From contig KL647305.1 in the NCBI GenBank assembly GCA_000727475.1, positions 2,489,255 to 2,553,254 on the forward strand: a DNA stretch of 64,000 nucleotides. Direction: 5' to 3'. Source of the DNA: Sarcocystis neurona. Taxonomy: Eukaryota; Apicomplexa; Conoidasida; Eucoccidiorida; Sarcocystidae. Position 1 is the first letter of the stretch. Every line of letters begins with the position of its first letter. This document shows positions 1 to 12,253 of this stretch, piece after piece. The notes under the pieces are model-generated. The model was not told the DNA's origin, did not search any database, and saw only the letters and a program-made list of their open reading frames with translations. The position numbers and the translations under genes were made by a program.

Positions 1-2
1 CT

Positions 3-746
3 TCGCACCAGCAAACACAGCAGTCGCATGATCTTTCCGAAGACGACAATGCGAAAAACGACGCAGGTCGGCGAAAGCAGCGAGACACACGGGACGATCT
101 TTCAAGTTACGCGCGACGAATATTTGCGCAGCTAAACAGCTGCACCAGGACAGGAAGAACAGGGACTAATAGCCGACCCAGTCCCAGCAGCAGCCAGGGA
201 TGTAGTGCAGTGGAGGAAGGCAAGTCTCCGACGCCGCACTATCGCCGTGAGGCTGCGAAGCAGCTGCGTGAACCAGCGGTACGCAGGCAGCAAGCGGAAC
301 AGCTGCAACTGCAACTGCAGCAGGAGACACCGAAGGACACGAAGCAGACCCCGCAGCAGAGGCAGCCACATGCTGAAGCGACACACACCGACATCTTTTG
401 GCCAACTACGCGCCGGCATGCAGAAGTAACCGCAGCAGGACCTGCGTTCAAACGTCAAACAGCCAGCTGTCGCTCCGAAATGCCCGGCATTAACAGCGGC
501 AGTGCGCCAAACAGCGGAAGCAGCAGCAGAAGCTTTCCTTCCACGGGTGCGTCCGGTGAGCAGCGAGGCGATACGAAAAGACAAAGCCACCACAGTAAAC
601 TTCAGGTGGCTTCGACAGGATCAAGTTCCCGCCTACAACGAGCAGCAGCAGCTGCTACGCACGACAGTGGCGATAGACAGAAAGGCAGGAGAGCAACGAT
701 TGCTTCTAGGACGCATGCGGTACCGGCCTTTTGGAGAAGAAAATAA
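3..746 (+). CDS. 3' part of an unidentified Gln/Ser-rich protein, running off the left edge
   Basis: One frame is open from base 3 to a TAA at 744-746, about 247 codons, and continues beyond the window, so this would be the last exon of a plus-strand gene. The translation is low complexity, rich in Gln, Ser, Arg and Ala, with a Gln/Leu run (QLQLQLQQ) near 300-325 and a Ser run near 520. I recognise no domain. A second frame (502-807) also reads plausibly, so a frameshift or an unseen intron is possible. Support is only the length of the open frame and a composition typical of coccidian proteins. Confidence 0.3.
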   Translation, partial: SHQQTQQSHDLSEDDNAKNDAGRRKQRDTRDDLSSYARRIFAQLNSCTRTGRTGTNSRPSPSSSQGCSAVEEGKSPTPHYRREAAKQLREPAVRRQQAEQLQLQLQQETPKDTKQTPQQRQPHAEATHTDIFWPTTRRHAEVTAAGPAFKRQTASCRSEMPGINSGSAPNSGSSSRSFPSTGASGEQRGDTKRQSHHSKLQVASTGSSSRLQRAAAAATHDSGDRQKGRRATIASRTHAVPAFWRRK

Positions 747-2083
747 GCTGAGACCTAACCTACCACCTCAGCGCATGTTCAACACTTCTGTAGGATTAAG
801 CAAATGAGCCTCACGCCGGCATCGTGCAGTCAGAAAGGAGCCCAAAACCAGAGGCGTAGTCTTGCAATCGACTACAGTAGACAAAAGGGTAAAAATTGCA
901 TCAGGCCTTTGTAGAAGCCTTTCCACGAAGCCAGAGCTGCTGCACCACATGAGGGCTGCGCTCACGTCAGCGCTGCCTACTTATCCCTTGGGCCTCACTC
1001 GTGGCGCACGAACTGAAGAAATTACATTTGCATCACGGTAGAAGACCGACACATTCCGTGCGTCACTACCTGCGTCCCTTGTATCTGTTGACATTTCGCT
1101 TGTGCGTTAAAAATCATCGGCCGCGAATCCGATGCTAGAGAGCCAAATCAAGCAGAAGGGCACACACAGCGTAGCTAATCATACTGATGCGACTGCAAAA
1201 CACGGGAGAAGAAACGAATTCGGATGAGCTTTTTAGGGTCCAACCTGGAAAGGCGCTTGGCAGGCATATAGACATGTACAGATAGGTTGCTGAACTTAAC
1301 ACAGATCATGGTGATTGTACAAATATTCAGAGGAAAACCACTGGGGCATCTGGATACGTGGATGGCCTCCCGGGCGGAGGGACGGTAACTGCACGAGGAC
1401 ATTCCTTGATCCAAGCTTAGAATTTCTCCTAGTCTGCCCCGTTTTTTTTCTGTTCAAATTCTGTTTGTGTAAGGAACCTGGAAGGGGCAGACGTGCGCCA
1501 CAGAGAAGTGTTTTTTCGAGTTCTTGTTAAAGAGGGACCCTGGGTTACCCGCGGAGGACGACGGCCACAAATGGTTTGCAGAATGACCGAAAACATCGTC
1601 TTGCTCATTCTTTTTGGCGTTTGCTCGTCTTGGCGACTGCCACTCAATAAGCCTTACCGACAAAATGTAACACGCGCTCACAAATTAGAAATCCGTCGCG
1701 ACCCTGCCACAGTGGCATCCACTCGCCTACTTTTCCATGAACGGGAGCAACCGGCGGGATGCCGGTACACAGACACGCACACGCACACACAAGGTGTTTC
1801 AATATCCACATACGTATGCACGTATGTCTACATAGACCAACTGTACGTCACTTGGTACTGAGCGCGTGCACCGCAAGCAGAAGAGGGTGAGCGGCAACCG
1901 GAAAGCTGTCTGAAGGCGCTGCCACGTCCGAGAGAGAAACACATCAGGCATGAGACATTCATACCAGAACTTTTAGCCGCAAGCACTCCATCGCGCCTGC
2001 CGCGACATTCGAAAAAAAGAACTGTTCATAAATGCGTTCCTTCAAAGTCACGGACGGACGGACCTCCTTATACACATACACAA

Positions 2084-2085
2084 TA

Positions 2086-2118
<33 letters not shown>
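2084..2118. repeat. (TA)n microsatellite
   Basis: Almost pure TA dinucleotide run interrupted once by a G. Similar tracts recur at about 3726-3780, 15283-15302, 37517-37583, 37670-37700 and 39237-39263. Confidence 0.9.
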
Positions 2119-3725
2119 CATTTGTGTACGTAAGTAGACATAAGTGTGTACCCCCAGGAAGACGAGCTAAAAGCGAAAGTCAAGTTCTTACTTGCCCTTG
2201 TGGCACTATTCCGGCTTTTCCAGAGTTCGAGTCTCAGTTCACGGTTGACAAACATCAGCTCGAGTTCTCTCGGATGTAGCCTTCAGATCCGCCGATGTTT
2301 TTCGCGTTTTCAAACGAAAATTCATTCCTGTGAAGGCGCGCGTACGCCCTCACACACACAAGATCCCGCTCCGCGCTCCTGAAAAGACTGGATCTCTGCT
2401 GCGGCGTGCCAACCGACAAGAAGCGGCGTCTGCATATCAAGGGGCTGACGCTCTGTCGTATTTTATGTACTTGTTCCGCTGGCGAAATCTTTTCGGGGTG
2501 GATAATTACAGCTTGTTCGGCTTCGTCTCACGTAATTGGTCTTGCTTTCCATTGCCTGCTGTCAGCTTCTTCACCTGCTTACAATCAAACACGCTGACGC
2601 TCGCGTCACTCTGAAAGCATTTCTCTACGGGAGTGCATACGAATACATGTATCTATTTGTAGAGACGTACACATGTACACATCTATTGTGCGCAACGATG
2701 CACACAATTTCTACGAGTAAGTACGAACCCTGGCGTCTAGATATGAGACACCCCCACCCGAAAATATCTGTGTACTTGCGAGCGGGCAAACGGAGGGCAG
2801 CAAGAAGGCAACTGATGCAAACAGACTGGTTCACATTCGTGAACGTAAAGAGCCACCCAGTGTTGTCGCCGAGGGGAGCAAAACGAGGGAAACGCGTTGG
2901 TACCTGGGGACTAAAACCCGTCGACCCTGGATAGGGAAGAAATCCTACGGTAGTTGCTTCACAAATCAAGCACACCCACTATCCTGCTAGGCTCCGCAGG
3001 CTCCAGTTCAGCTCTTCGTCTTCTGCCACCGTGTACGCACACCTCTGACAGTCCGAATTGACTGAGACAAACGGAAGAAAGGCTGTAGTGCTTTTTATGC
3101 GCCAGCGTGTCCTCGTCCGACGTTCCTCCTTTGCCACGGCTACACAGACGACGTCAATCACGTCGATTCCTCAAGGACAGCGGATCGCTGCCGCTGCCTC
3201 ACATTCATGCAGTGCATCTGGTGCTGCACGCGCTTGTCCGCCAAACGCTTCGCGGCGCGCCTGAGAGAGCAGCAAATGAGCTTAACCGATCAAGACCATG
3301 TACGCCACACAAACTTGTGGAGTGTGCTCACGCGTTGACACAGCTGCCGCTACTGTGCGGAGGCAGGCGCAAATCCAGCTGTAGAAACACAGTGTTTAGC
3401 TTCCTGTGGGATAGCATCGACGATGCCTTAGCTGGACGGTGTCTGCTCACACTGTGTGTTCCAGTCTGCATGGATGGACTGCCTCCGTGCCACACTGAAC
3501 ACGTAGACATACAAGGGTATCTAGAGTCTGAACATCCTGAGTGTTCAGTTACCTAACGTTCAGAGTGACCTCGCTGCGTCCTGCATCGGATATTTGATAT
3601 ATATACTGGTGTCTTCTTGGGCTGCACGCGATTGTCCCTCATGTTCACATCCGCTTTCACCCAGCGCATAACGGAGTACAAATCCCGAGGGACTACAAAG
3701 CGCATTCGCTATGTCTGCATGCATA

Positions 3726-3780
3726 CATATATATATATACATGTATATATATGCATATATATGTATATATATACGTATGT
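3726..3780. repeat. Interrupted (TA)n tract
   Basis: TA dinucleotides broken by single G or C bases, giving repeated TATATGTATA and TATATGCATA words. It lies about 210 bases downstream of the proposed stop codon of the helicase-like gene. Confidence 0.85.
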
Positions 3781-3990
3781 ATTTACGCGTGTACGCAAAT
3801 ATAAGCACGATTCATTCGTCTAGCACGCGCGGACGCCTCACTCATCTCTTCTGTAGCCCCCCTGCGTACAACGACTTTTAAAAGCGGTGACGCTGGCGCT
3901 GCAACACCTCGGGACGGCCGGACGTGCGCTGCTACCGGTGCACCTGCGTGTTGCATCGCCTTCACCGACGCCGAGAAAGTAAAAAATTTC

Positions 3991-6900
3991 TTACATGCGA
4001 GCTTTCCTGGAGGACGCTTGAAACACCCGCTGCTGCAGCCGCATCAGTTCCCCTTCGGCGGGCGGGGTCTTGCACCGCCTTCTCACTTTTCTCTGGTTGT
4101 CCAATAATAGCTGCAACGCAGTCGCATAAGTAACTTTGATGCCACATTTTCGCACCACTTCACTTCGCAGGATTCGCCGTGCTGCACAAGCTGACACGTC
4201 TACCACGTATCCACGGGAACCCAGCCGTATCTGCCCGAGGCCCGCTGTAAACAGACGTTCTGAAAGGTCTTCCGTTGAAGTGGTGCTGCTTCGCCTGCCA
4301 GCCCTTCTGTTGCTCGCAGTTTTTCTCTCCCCGATGCCGCTGTTCACCCCGGTTTTAGCACTTCTGTCTCCGGTCGCGTTGCTGTGAGACCTGGCGCTTT
4401 GGTCTCCACTGTCGTCGTTGGCACCGCTGTAGTGGATTGTGGGCAGGAGGACAGCGCCAAGCAACTGCAGCAAGTCTTGCTTGCTGCGTAGAACCTGATT
4501 GGAAGGATCTCGAAACAAAAGCGGCGTACAGCTGAACTGACCGGCCAAAGCAGACCGCCAGGTGAGACGGTGCTGTTTCTGCAGTAACAGCGCGAAGGCA
4601 GCAGCAAGCAACCGGGGACCGTGCAGTTGCAGCTGCAGCTCCGCAGCCGGCTGTAACGGCTTCCCCAGACGAAGCGCAGCAGGAGAGAGCAGCCGCTTTT
4701 CTGTAGAAAGAGACGCAGGAAACAAAGGGGACGCTACACAAGCGTACAGGCAGTCCCGTTACTACGCGAGTACCACAATAAGAGGGCCTGTCAGAACAAG
4801 TCACTGTCGGTGGGAACACATCCAACACGGAACCCTCTAGAAGCTCACGCATGTCGAGAAACAAAACAGAATAGCTCAAGCCTTGCTGAGCACAGACTGT
4901 AGGCCAGGTGATTCAGCCGGAACAGCAACACATGGTTGAGCTAGTCGTTTCTTCACAGTTTAGGCATAGAGACGCGGCACGGATTAAGACGCGTGCACAC
5001 CCTGCACACAGCTGCCAATCGCTCTTGAAATCCTTCAGACGGAGTGCGGCACTGGCCACTGCGTGGTGGGGCAACGACCGATGCGGCTTCCGGTGCAGTT
5101 TCCACAAAGTCTAACTCATGTTGCAAACGTGGTGCTACAGGTAGTTTATTTTCTTCTACATCAAATCTACCGCTGGGGACCGGCTGCTGCTAAGACTGTG
5201 CAGATGATTATTTCAGCATGACTAACGTGTCGGCGCTTCGCCTATATCCGAAGTACGTAGTGCTGTGCTGACGGAGAGTGCTTGTATTCGGAGGTACTCC
5301 AGGATTAGCACAAAAAAGTAGCGCATTATAGACCTTCAGATCTCACGGGAAGCTCCTGCTGGGCCCGAAGCGACAATTTTTGAAACGCTCGGGCGGTTCA
5401 GATACGTGTGTGACACAGGGGGGGTCCTTAGATTCTACCTGATGGCTGAAATTCCCCGTTTTAAAAAGTCATCAGTTTGTTGACTGGCAGCGGTTCGCTC
5501 GAGATGTACTAGTTAGGCGTGCTGTGCCTGCTGCGCTGGTGTCGCATTTTTGAGTGGTGCTGTGATAGGTACAGCGGTTAGTATCGTGGTGGCCGCTACA
5601 TGTCCCGCAGCCGTCAGAGGCACTATCTGTTTGACCGTTTTTTCACTACTTCGAGCGTTCCCCGTCGTAGTGCTTGTATACATAATGACTGCTACCCAGC
5701 TATTCCCTTTGTTACGGTCGCTGCTTGTACTTCTCAATGACATACCAATCGAGTCCAGATATCGTTTATCCATGTCCTCTGGCGAACGCAGCACAATCAA
5801 CGAAAAGTCGACACGTAGCATACGGGCGAGGCGTCTCGCTACGGCCTGATGCTGACCGTTGCCTCGATCCACCAACAGCACGGAAAGACCGTGACGATTT
5901 TCAGACGCCTCGCTTCGACCCTCGAAACCGCACCCTGCATCCGCTTTGTGGAATACCGCTCTCTTTCCTTTCTTGTCTCCTGAAGGCAATGAGGATAAGC
6001 TGTCCTTCTGTAACGTATCGTGTTTCGTCCAGTGGTCAGCGCTGAGGTTGCGTGTCCTGCTTTCATAGATCTCGTCGCTCCTGCTGGCATCCTTATCGTG
6101 GGTGTGGCTGCTGCTGCTAGAACCCAAACAGCTCTCTCCTGTACTCGAGCTTATTCCCCTGGCTGACGCGTGCTTCTCTCCCCCTGCGTCGAAAACTGTT
6201 TTCGCCGGATCGTCACGAGTACTCAGCTCGCTCTCTGTGGATGCAAAAATACACTGCAGACGACCAACGCATGTAATACTCCGTCACCATCGCAGCGGTA
6301 GAGCACGGAAATTGCCACCGCTGCCTCCGTATACGCTCACGCATGTATAATGTAAATATGTATATATATCTACGGAGACAAAGAACTCTACCACGGAAAA
6401 TGGGTTCAGTCGTCCAGTGACCGTTCAACTGCTCTATGTACTGTTACACGTATGCGTAAGCCATTCCTTGCCGCCCCAGCCGTTTGTATGGCTCCAGTCG
6501 GTACTGCGCTCTCGCGCTGTTATGTTGTTGGTGCTGCACAACGATGGAAACTCACCATTCATGAAAGGTCTTCGGACGCAGCGAGCACGACGTACGTACG
6601 CTTCCGACGTGCAAGGCGGGTCGTAATGCACTACAAGTCTCACACGCGGGATATCTAACTCTCGAAGAGCTGTATCAGTGCTTACGAGCACGGCGAATAA
6701 GCCTGACATTGAGGAAAAAAAGGACGCGCAAAAGCTCCCAGCCCTTCGTCGCAATACGAGCAAGAAGAGTCTTACTGAGATTAAAAGCACACCAGTGCAA
6801 TCTTGCGACAGCTTCACAGGTAGAAGACGCGGTGCGAACACCTGGCCGTCACGTGTGCGGAGGTGCAATTCATGTACAAACCCAAGCGATGATATACACA

Positions 6901-9900
6901 TATATACACAAGTACATACACGAAGTCTGTCAAGAAAATTGGTCGCGCTGTTTCGAAGAAGAGCACGGATGCAGCGCTTTCCAGGGAGTGTTCAATCGAC
7001 GAAGAAGAGCATCCACAGTAAAACGCGGCGGGAATTATGTTTGGCTTGAAAAGCAGGCATTCACCGCCTACGAGGAAATGCTCCAGAATCAGACGACAAA
7101 CGCGAAGCAATTGCTACCAAAGACGTTATGCACGGGAATCACCGAAGGGAACTGTGGAAAACACCCTGTGACAAGGAGGTTTTTGCGAAGTCTAGGGAAA
7201 CTGAAAAGTCTTGAGGCGTATGCACTGTTGGGCCCGTTTATTCAGACAAGTAAAACGAGTGGTGTCCACATATCCGCAAAAGCCAAGACGAAAAGGTGGA
7301 CACACGCGAAGCGATGTTCCGAACGATGTGAAATAAGGAGCACTCATCGTCTAGAAACAAAGAATAACGACCTTTCGTGCACGAAGTGTATCGAATACCT
7401 GGAAACTTCAGGTGAGACGAGGAAGCGCCTCTATTCCCGTACAGACATCAAGAAGTCACCTAGATTTGCTACACGGCTGTCCATGCAGATGCAAACACGC
7501 CACGGCAGCGTCTGAGAACAGGAACCAGTCTGCGAGTGCTACGTCCCAAAAATTCAAATACGGCAAATGGTTGACGTAATTGTATAGCGCTGCAGTGAAC
7601 GTAGGATTTGAAGTCGGGAGTCGACGAACACAAATGCATGCCCAAGTACAAAAAGAGCTTCACCTCCTCGGAACGCCCGAACGGTTGCAGTCCGGACGTC
7701 ACGTGAAAGACCTGCGTGCAGCGGCTTAGCGAAGGAACTTAATAGAGGATGGCCCGTCAGCAGCGCAACCTCCTGTTGAGAGTTGCAGAAGACAATTCCC
7801 TGGTCCTCAGGGTGCACGTTCAGCAGCCACGTTTCCAGCAAGGAAGCCAGAGCGCGTATTCGCTTGGACTCCTGCCCGGGCACCTCACAAAGCCAGTGGT
7901 CCACCTGTCTGCTGCTTCTGCCTGCTTGCTTTCGGTGTCGCGTCAGCTGCGAACGAGTGTCCTCCTGCTTCCCGTCCTGCGTCTCCTGCTCCGTTTGCTG
8001 CTGCTTTGCGTGCTGCTGCCCCTGCCGCCGGAATTCGTCCGTTGTGGTGAACTTTGGTTCCTGCACAGTCTTCACCACTGGATGAGCCGCTACGGAGTAC
8101 GTGCGCTGATAGCTGGCTGATTCCTTAGCCATATGCTCACGTACATCTGCAGAAGCGTACGCGGACATCAGTGTGTTGCAGGCTGTGTCTCTTGTGTGCC
8201 TCCTTCTCGCTTCAGGTCGCCCAGTTATCTCCTGATAACAAAAATCAACATCCTTGCCTGGACGTTCGCGTTCAAGGACTCCTCTTCTCGAAACAGCAAC
8301 GGCCTCGGTGTGTGAAACCCCCTTTGCGCAGTCCTCTGGTATTATGGCGGAAGCGCGCCTAGTTGACCGAATATATAGAGGTAACGCGGTGTCGCGTGTG
8401 GTTGGTGCTGCAGGTGCGTACACCGCTGAAAAGTAATTAGCTGTCTCGAATCCAGGCACTAAACAAGCGAGGGCTGGCAGTAGCCTAGGTTGTTCCCTGA
8501 GCAACTGACCACCTGAGAACGCAAGAACTCGACGCGCTGAGTGTGCGGTGGCCGGCAGAAGAGTTTGCAAATATTCCTGGAACGATTCACTCCTCAGGCC
8601 ATCAGCTCGATCGAGACCCAGCAACGAGACTCCGTTTGCATAAGACAGAGAAAGAACCAGTTCTTCCATAGGTTCTTGCATGTGCAGCAAGGCACCGCCG
8701 TCTCCCTGCCACAGCTGAGTCCCCGTGTGCTCCACTGACAGATCGCTGATGGGGCTCACGTCGCAGTCGCAGCCAGGAAGCAGCGGTGCAGGATCGGCGC
8801 TGCCACACGGCACAGAGTGATGCGGCGAAGGCAGCTTAAACCTGCGGTCGCCGGGCACGTAGGACACTCTCAAGCGCATCTACTAATGACCGCCTGTACG
8901 CTGCAGTGGACAAAGAGAATGTATGGCCTCCTGACGCAGCACGTCAGCCGACAAACATATCTACACCGAATATCACAGACCCAACTAGACACGTGAACTG
9001 TAGCCAGATACTTTGAGACCACAGTTTCTTCTGTCTGTATATACAAAGACACTTGAAGAAACGCATGGAGCGCGACACAAAAGCGACGCACTGTCACTCT
9101 GTGTACACTCAGAGAGCATTTACAGCGGTTTCAACACAGGCGTGGCAAATCGCGGCGCAGGTGTGCATGAAATTTCCTACAAGATACAAAATCTTCTACT
9201 TTAATCTTACCGACTCTTCCCCTAGGCATCCAAGGTCTGTTAGCCAAGACGTCTAACAATGCAACTGGGAGGTAACAAAGATACGCTATTCTACCAGCAG
9301 ACGTATGTGTCTGCGTGGGCATCAGCTATTGCGCCCGGCCTCTATGCGTGCAGACGCACCTTCGTGCCGCGAGAGCGGCTTGGCAAGCTAATGCTCGCGT
9401 CAGGAACAAAACATGGACATGGTCCTTGCGTAGCCAGTGCTCCTGCTCAGTTTGCTGCATTGGCGGCAGCACAGAGATCAGAGCCTTCCTTAGAGGACCC
9501 TGCAGTAGGAGATCTTTGCGACCTGGAGTTCAAGTGTCGAGACAGTACGCATTCGCACGCAAGGACGTTCTAATCGCCAACGTATGATACAAGACAAGAA
9601 GATAAAGTCGGGCGTAGCAATTCGTCCTTTAGTCACATAGCAGACGTGCAAGTCTCTCCCTCTCCACACACGCGAAGGAAAGCTTCAGCATTTTCGCAGA
9701 CGAGATATAATATGCTAATACAGATATCTATACGGACGCGAACTCGACAAAGAGACAGTCCCATACGTAGGTGGCTGGGACGTAAGCGTCGCTGGACAAA
9801 GTAAGCCAACAAAAGTCGAAATCTAGCATGAGACTAAAATGCAGCCGGATACGGGAAACAGTTGGTCGCAGCAGGAGGCGTATACCGCAGAAGGATGCAA

Positions 9901-11751
9901 CTCTTAAGGCACAACCAATGTCACTCAACTCAGGAAGCGTCCTAGTGTTAGGAGATACGCGACTACACAAAATATACGCCCTACGGATGTGAAAGCAGAC
10001 AGGCACGAAGCACGCGCTCACCAGCCGACTTAGAATTAGCACAGTGGTACGCAAAGTGCACCTTTACATATGTGCACTGCAGCTGCATGTACGCATTCGG
10101 CAGAGGTACGTCTACGTACTCAGTTTCGTCGCTTCTCTCTCATTATCCCTGTCTTCCTCAAGGATGAAAGTCTCTATGCACATCAGTGCAGACAGTTCCG
10201 CACACGTACTTGGCGGCGTATCTGCTCATAATTTAGAGCCCTACCATTCGTCATGAGAAGCCATCTTTGCTGCAATTCAAGTGAAGAATGAACTTCCACA
10301 TTGCGCAGATATCTGGTGACCCGTTCCGAGGAGAAGTCTTCCACGTCTTCAGTCACAGCAGGAGACGCCTCTGCGCATCTTCTCGCAGTCATGCATTCTT
10401 CTGTGCGTAAATCTTGGTTCCATTTGTTAAACACAGTGATAATTCCATTGTCCCTGCAGCTGGTGCGTTGGTAGCTGAAGTGGTGATTGATGTGTTTGCT
10501 CCAGCAGCTGAGGCTGAGAGTGCGGTCGCTGCTGCCACACTGCGTGCCACAGTTACCAGGAGGGCGTACTGCGGCTGTGAACTTGACAAAGTCTGCTTCT
10601 TGAGTATCAGCAGCAGCGAGAGAGTCGAAGTGGTGAGACCACTGTGAAGCAGCAGATGCTGGTGTTCGTGCCATTGCTTCGCTGCTTACGCTTCCTGCTA
10701 CTTTTACCACCGCATTTCCGGCAACAGCCGCTGGTGTCTGTACCGCCGCTCCTGACGCACCCTTTGGGTCCACACTGCCTCCGCCGCCCCCCGTGCCATT
10801 CTCCTTCAGCGCATATAAATAGTGTAACGCGTCTACCTGTGAAACCTGCCGGTGCACATCATGCGTTCCATCCTCCCGCTTCCGCTGCTGCCGCTTCTGC
10901 CGCGTCGGCAGCTCGGCTGCCTGTCGCTGCTGCGACCTGTATGCTCGCTCTTCTGTGTCTCGGTCTGCCTTGTGCTGCTGCCGAATCGAACTGCCTTTTC
11001 CCAGCGGAAGGGGCCCCGTCCGTCTTTCCTGTTGTTCCCGGTGTAGCCGCAGCGGCTGCTTTCTTGCATGTTGGTTCACGTGTCCGGTGTATTTGCTTGG
11101 TAGACTCAGCTGTCGCAAAAGGGGCGCCTGCGTCTGCAACAGGTGAGCTTTGCCATCTTTGGCGCGAGGAGCGGCTTGACCGGGAGCAGCGCGAAAGCGT
11201 GAGGAGGCAGCTGCAGAGAAGCACATGCTACACCCTGTTTCTCTTAAGGGCCTGCAGAGCGCATAGGGCCGGCTGCATAACGTACGCCCAGCAACAGGAC
11301 ACCTGCTGCTGCAGAAAAATATGCGGAGACCGTTACACACGGTGAAGACGGTGAAACCGGACACAGCTGAAAATGCAGCCGTCACAAAGGAGTGGAACTT
11401 CTGATAGGAGCAGGACTGGAAGGGTCTACAATGGGGAACAATGGGTGCCAAAGAAAAACTCCCAACGCTCACTTGCCGCGAGTGCAGCTGGCTGTTGTTG
11501 GGGCAGTCGAGCGTCCTAGAATCTGCATGTATAGACTCATCAACAGCAATGTGTAACGCCTCTACGATCTTGAGAGCGTATTCTCGTTGCGGGAGCTTTT
11601 GACGTTGACGAGGCACACGTGAGTGCTGCTGTATCTGCTGTCGCACGTTTTGGTGCTCGTGCCGATGCGGCCGCGGTTGCGGTGTCTTCTTGTAATGACG
11701 AACGGTTTGCGGCTGCTTAAGGAGCGCCAGCTGTTGCGGTAGCTGCAGCAT
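3991..11751 (-). CDS. DEAD-box RNA helicase-like protein with degenerate catalytic motifs (multi-exon)
   Basis: Exons in transcript order: about 11751-11473, about 11133-10245, 9522-9356, 8879-7664, 6702-6556, 6234-5746 and 4700-3991. From 10245 onward all phases close. The RecA-like order of a DEAD-box protein is clear: Q region (SLELQQRW), Walker A region (QGPLRKALI instead of AxTGxGKT), motif Ia (LTRALACQ), motif II LDRADGL, motif III FSGG instead of SAT, then an insert of roughly 200 Gln/Arg-rich residues, motif IV IVFCNSQ, motif V STDTALRELDIP and motif VI YVRRARCVRR instead of HRxGRxGR. The C-terminal part (LSVLLVDRG, then LHGPRLLAAAFALLLQ) resembles the tail region of the Gu/DDX21 and plastid RH3 branch. 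The family unwinds or remodels RNA using ATP; here the acidic catalytic residue of motif II is replaced, so ATPase activity is doubtful. The N-terminal exons and the start codon are uncertain because the 10.65-11.15 kb stretch is low complexity and open on both strands. Confidence 0.75.
6889..7515 (+). CDS. Antisense ORF nested in an intron of the helicase-like gene
   Basis: A 208-codon ATG-initiated open frame, part of a 268-codon open stretch from 6709, lies wholly within the 961-base intron 6703-7663 on the opposite strand. It ends at a TGA at 7513-7515. The product would be basic and Lys/Arg/Thr-rich, with a Cys cluster near residues 140-180 (for example CTKCIEYLE). No domain, signal peptide or transmembrane segment is evident. 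An uninterrupted frame of this length is unlikely by chance in sequence near 50% GC, but nothing else supports translation. It may be a nested gene, an intronic relic or chance. Confidence 0.22.
   Translation: MIYTYIHKYIHEVCQENWSRCFEEEHGCSAFQGVFNRRRRASTVKRGGNYVWLEKQAFTAYEEMLQNQTTNAKQLLPKTLCTGITEGNCGKHPVTRRFLRSLGKLKSLEAYALLGPFIQTSKTSGVHISAKAKTKRWTHAKRCSERCEIRSTHRLETKNNDLSCTKCIEYLETSGETRKRLYSRTDIKKSPRFATRLSMQMQTRHGSV
10644..11345 (+). other. Alanine-rich open frame antisense to the helicase N-terminal region
   Basis: The plus strand is open for 233 codons here. It includes a Leu-rich start, an Ala-rich run near 10870-10930 and a good donor-like site (CAACAG|GTGAGC) at about 11142. The minus strand is also open in two frames over the same bases, one of them Ala/Glu-rich. 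GCN-rich sequence gives alanine in several frames, so neither reading is secure. I prefer the minus-strand reading because the adjoining minus exon carries the helicase Q region. Confidence 0.3.
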
Positions 11752-12034
11752 TTCCAGGGCTCGCTCCTCCTGTGGAGTCTCTTGAGTTCGTCGTTGCTTT
11801 TCAGGAGTTGACGTGGCGGTGCTGCTGCATCTCCTGGCACTTCTGCGACTTCTGTAGGTGGAATCGCATCATAGCTTTGAATGCCAGTGCAGGTGGTGGA
11901 ATGTGGCATCGTTTGGCAACAGTGTTTAGTGCCTTTAGACGAAAATTGAAAGGCCGATAATACAATGAGCTAGTACGCTGTACGCCACCCACACATTAAG
12001 TACGCGTATAAGACGGAGCAACACAAAAGCTGTT

Positions 12035-12253
12035 TTATGTGCGTGACTGCGGCTGAAACGCAGCACCGCCGGCCGCAGCCTTGTCTGTGCCTGAAAAGCA
12101 CGCAACTTGCGCTGGAAGAAGAGTCGGATCGAACTGCAACAGAAAAGCAGAGTCTCCAGTATGTGGTATCACGTCGGCGAGTGCAGCAGTTCTGCAGAAT
12201 ACTGTGCACTCCTTGATCACTTGTTCACTTTCGTAGAGACAAAATGTCATCCT
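12035..12253 (-). CDS. Probable terminal exon of an unidentified minus-strand gene
   Basis: After an acceptor-like site (TCTTCCTACTAAG, minus strand) the frame runs for 72 codons to a TAA at 12035-12037. The peptide has typical coding composition (for example VIKECTVFCRTAALADVIP, then an Ala/Gly-rich end). I recognise no family. It could be the 3' exon of a gene whose upstream part is the 14094-15029 ORF, or an upstream exon of the helicase-like gene if a donor before the stop is used; I could not connect either with matching phases. Confidence 0.33.
   Translation of the reverse strand, partial: RMTFCLYESEQVIKECTVFCRTAALADVIPHTGDSAFLLQFDPTLLPAQVACFSGTDKAAAGGAAFQPQSRT

Larger units (their letters stand above)
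747..3990. other. No supported gene
   Basis: Only short ORFs with mixed composition occur here and none shows a domain or paired splice signals. The stretch holds two (TA)-rich microsatellites, listed separately. It is probably the intergenic region between the left-edge plus-strand gene and the 3' end of the helicase-like gene. Confidence 0.4.

Noticed and set aside
132..593. Minus-strand ORF at the left edge
   Set aside because: Leu/Cys/Arg-rich shadow of the Gln/Ser-rich plus-strand frame.
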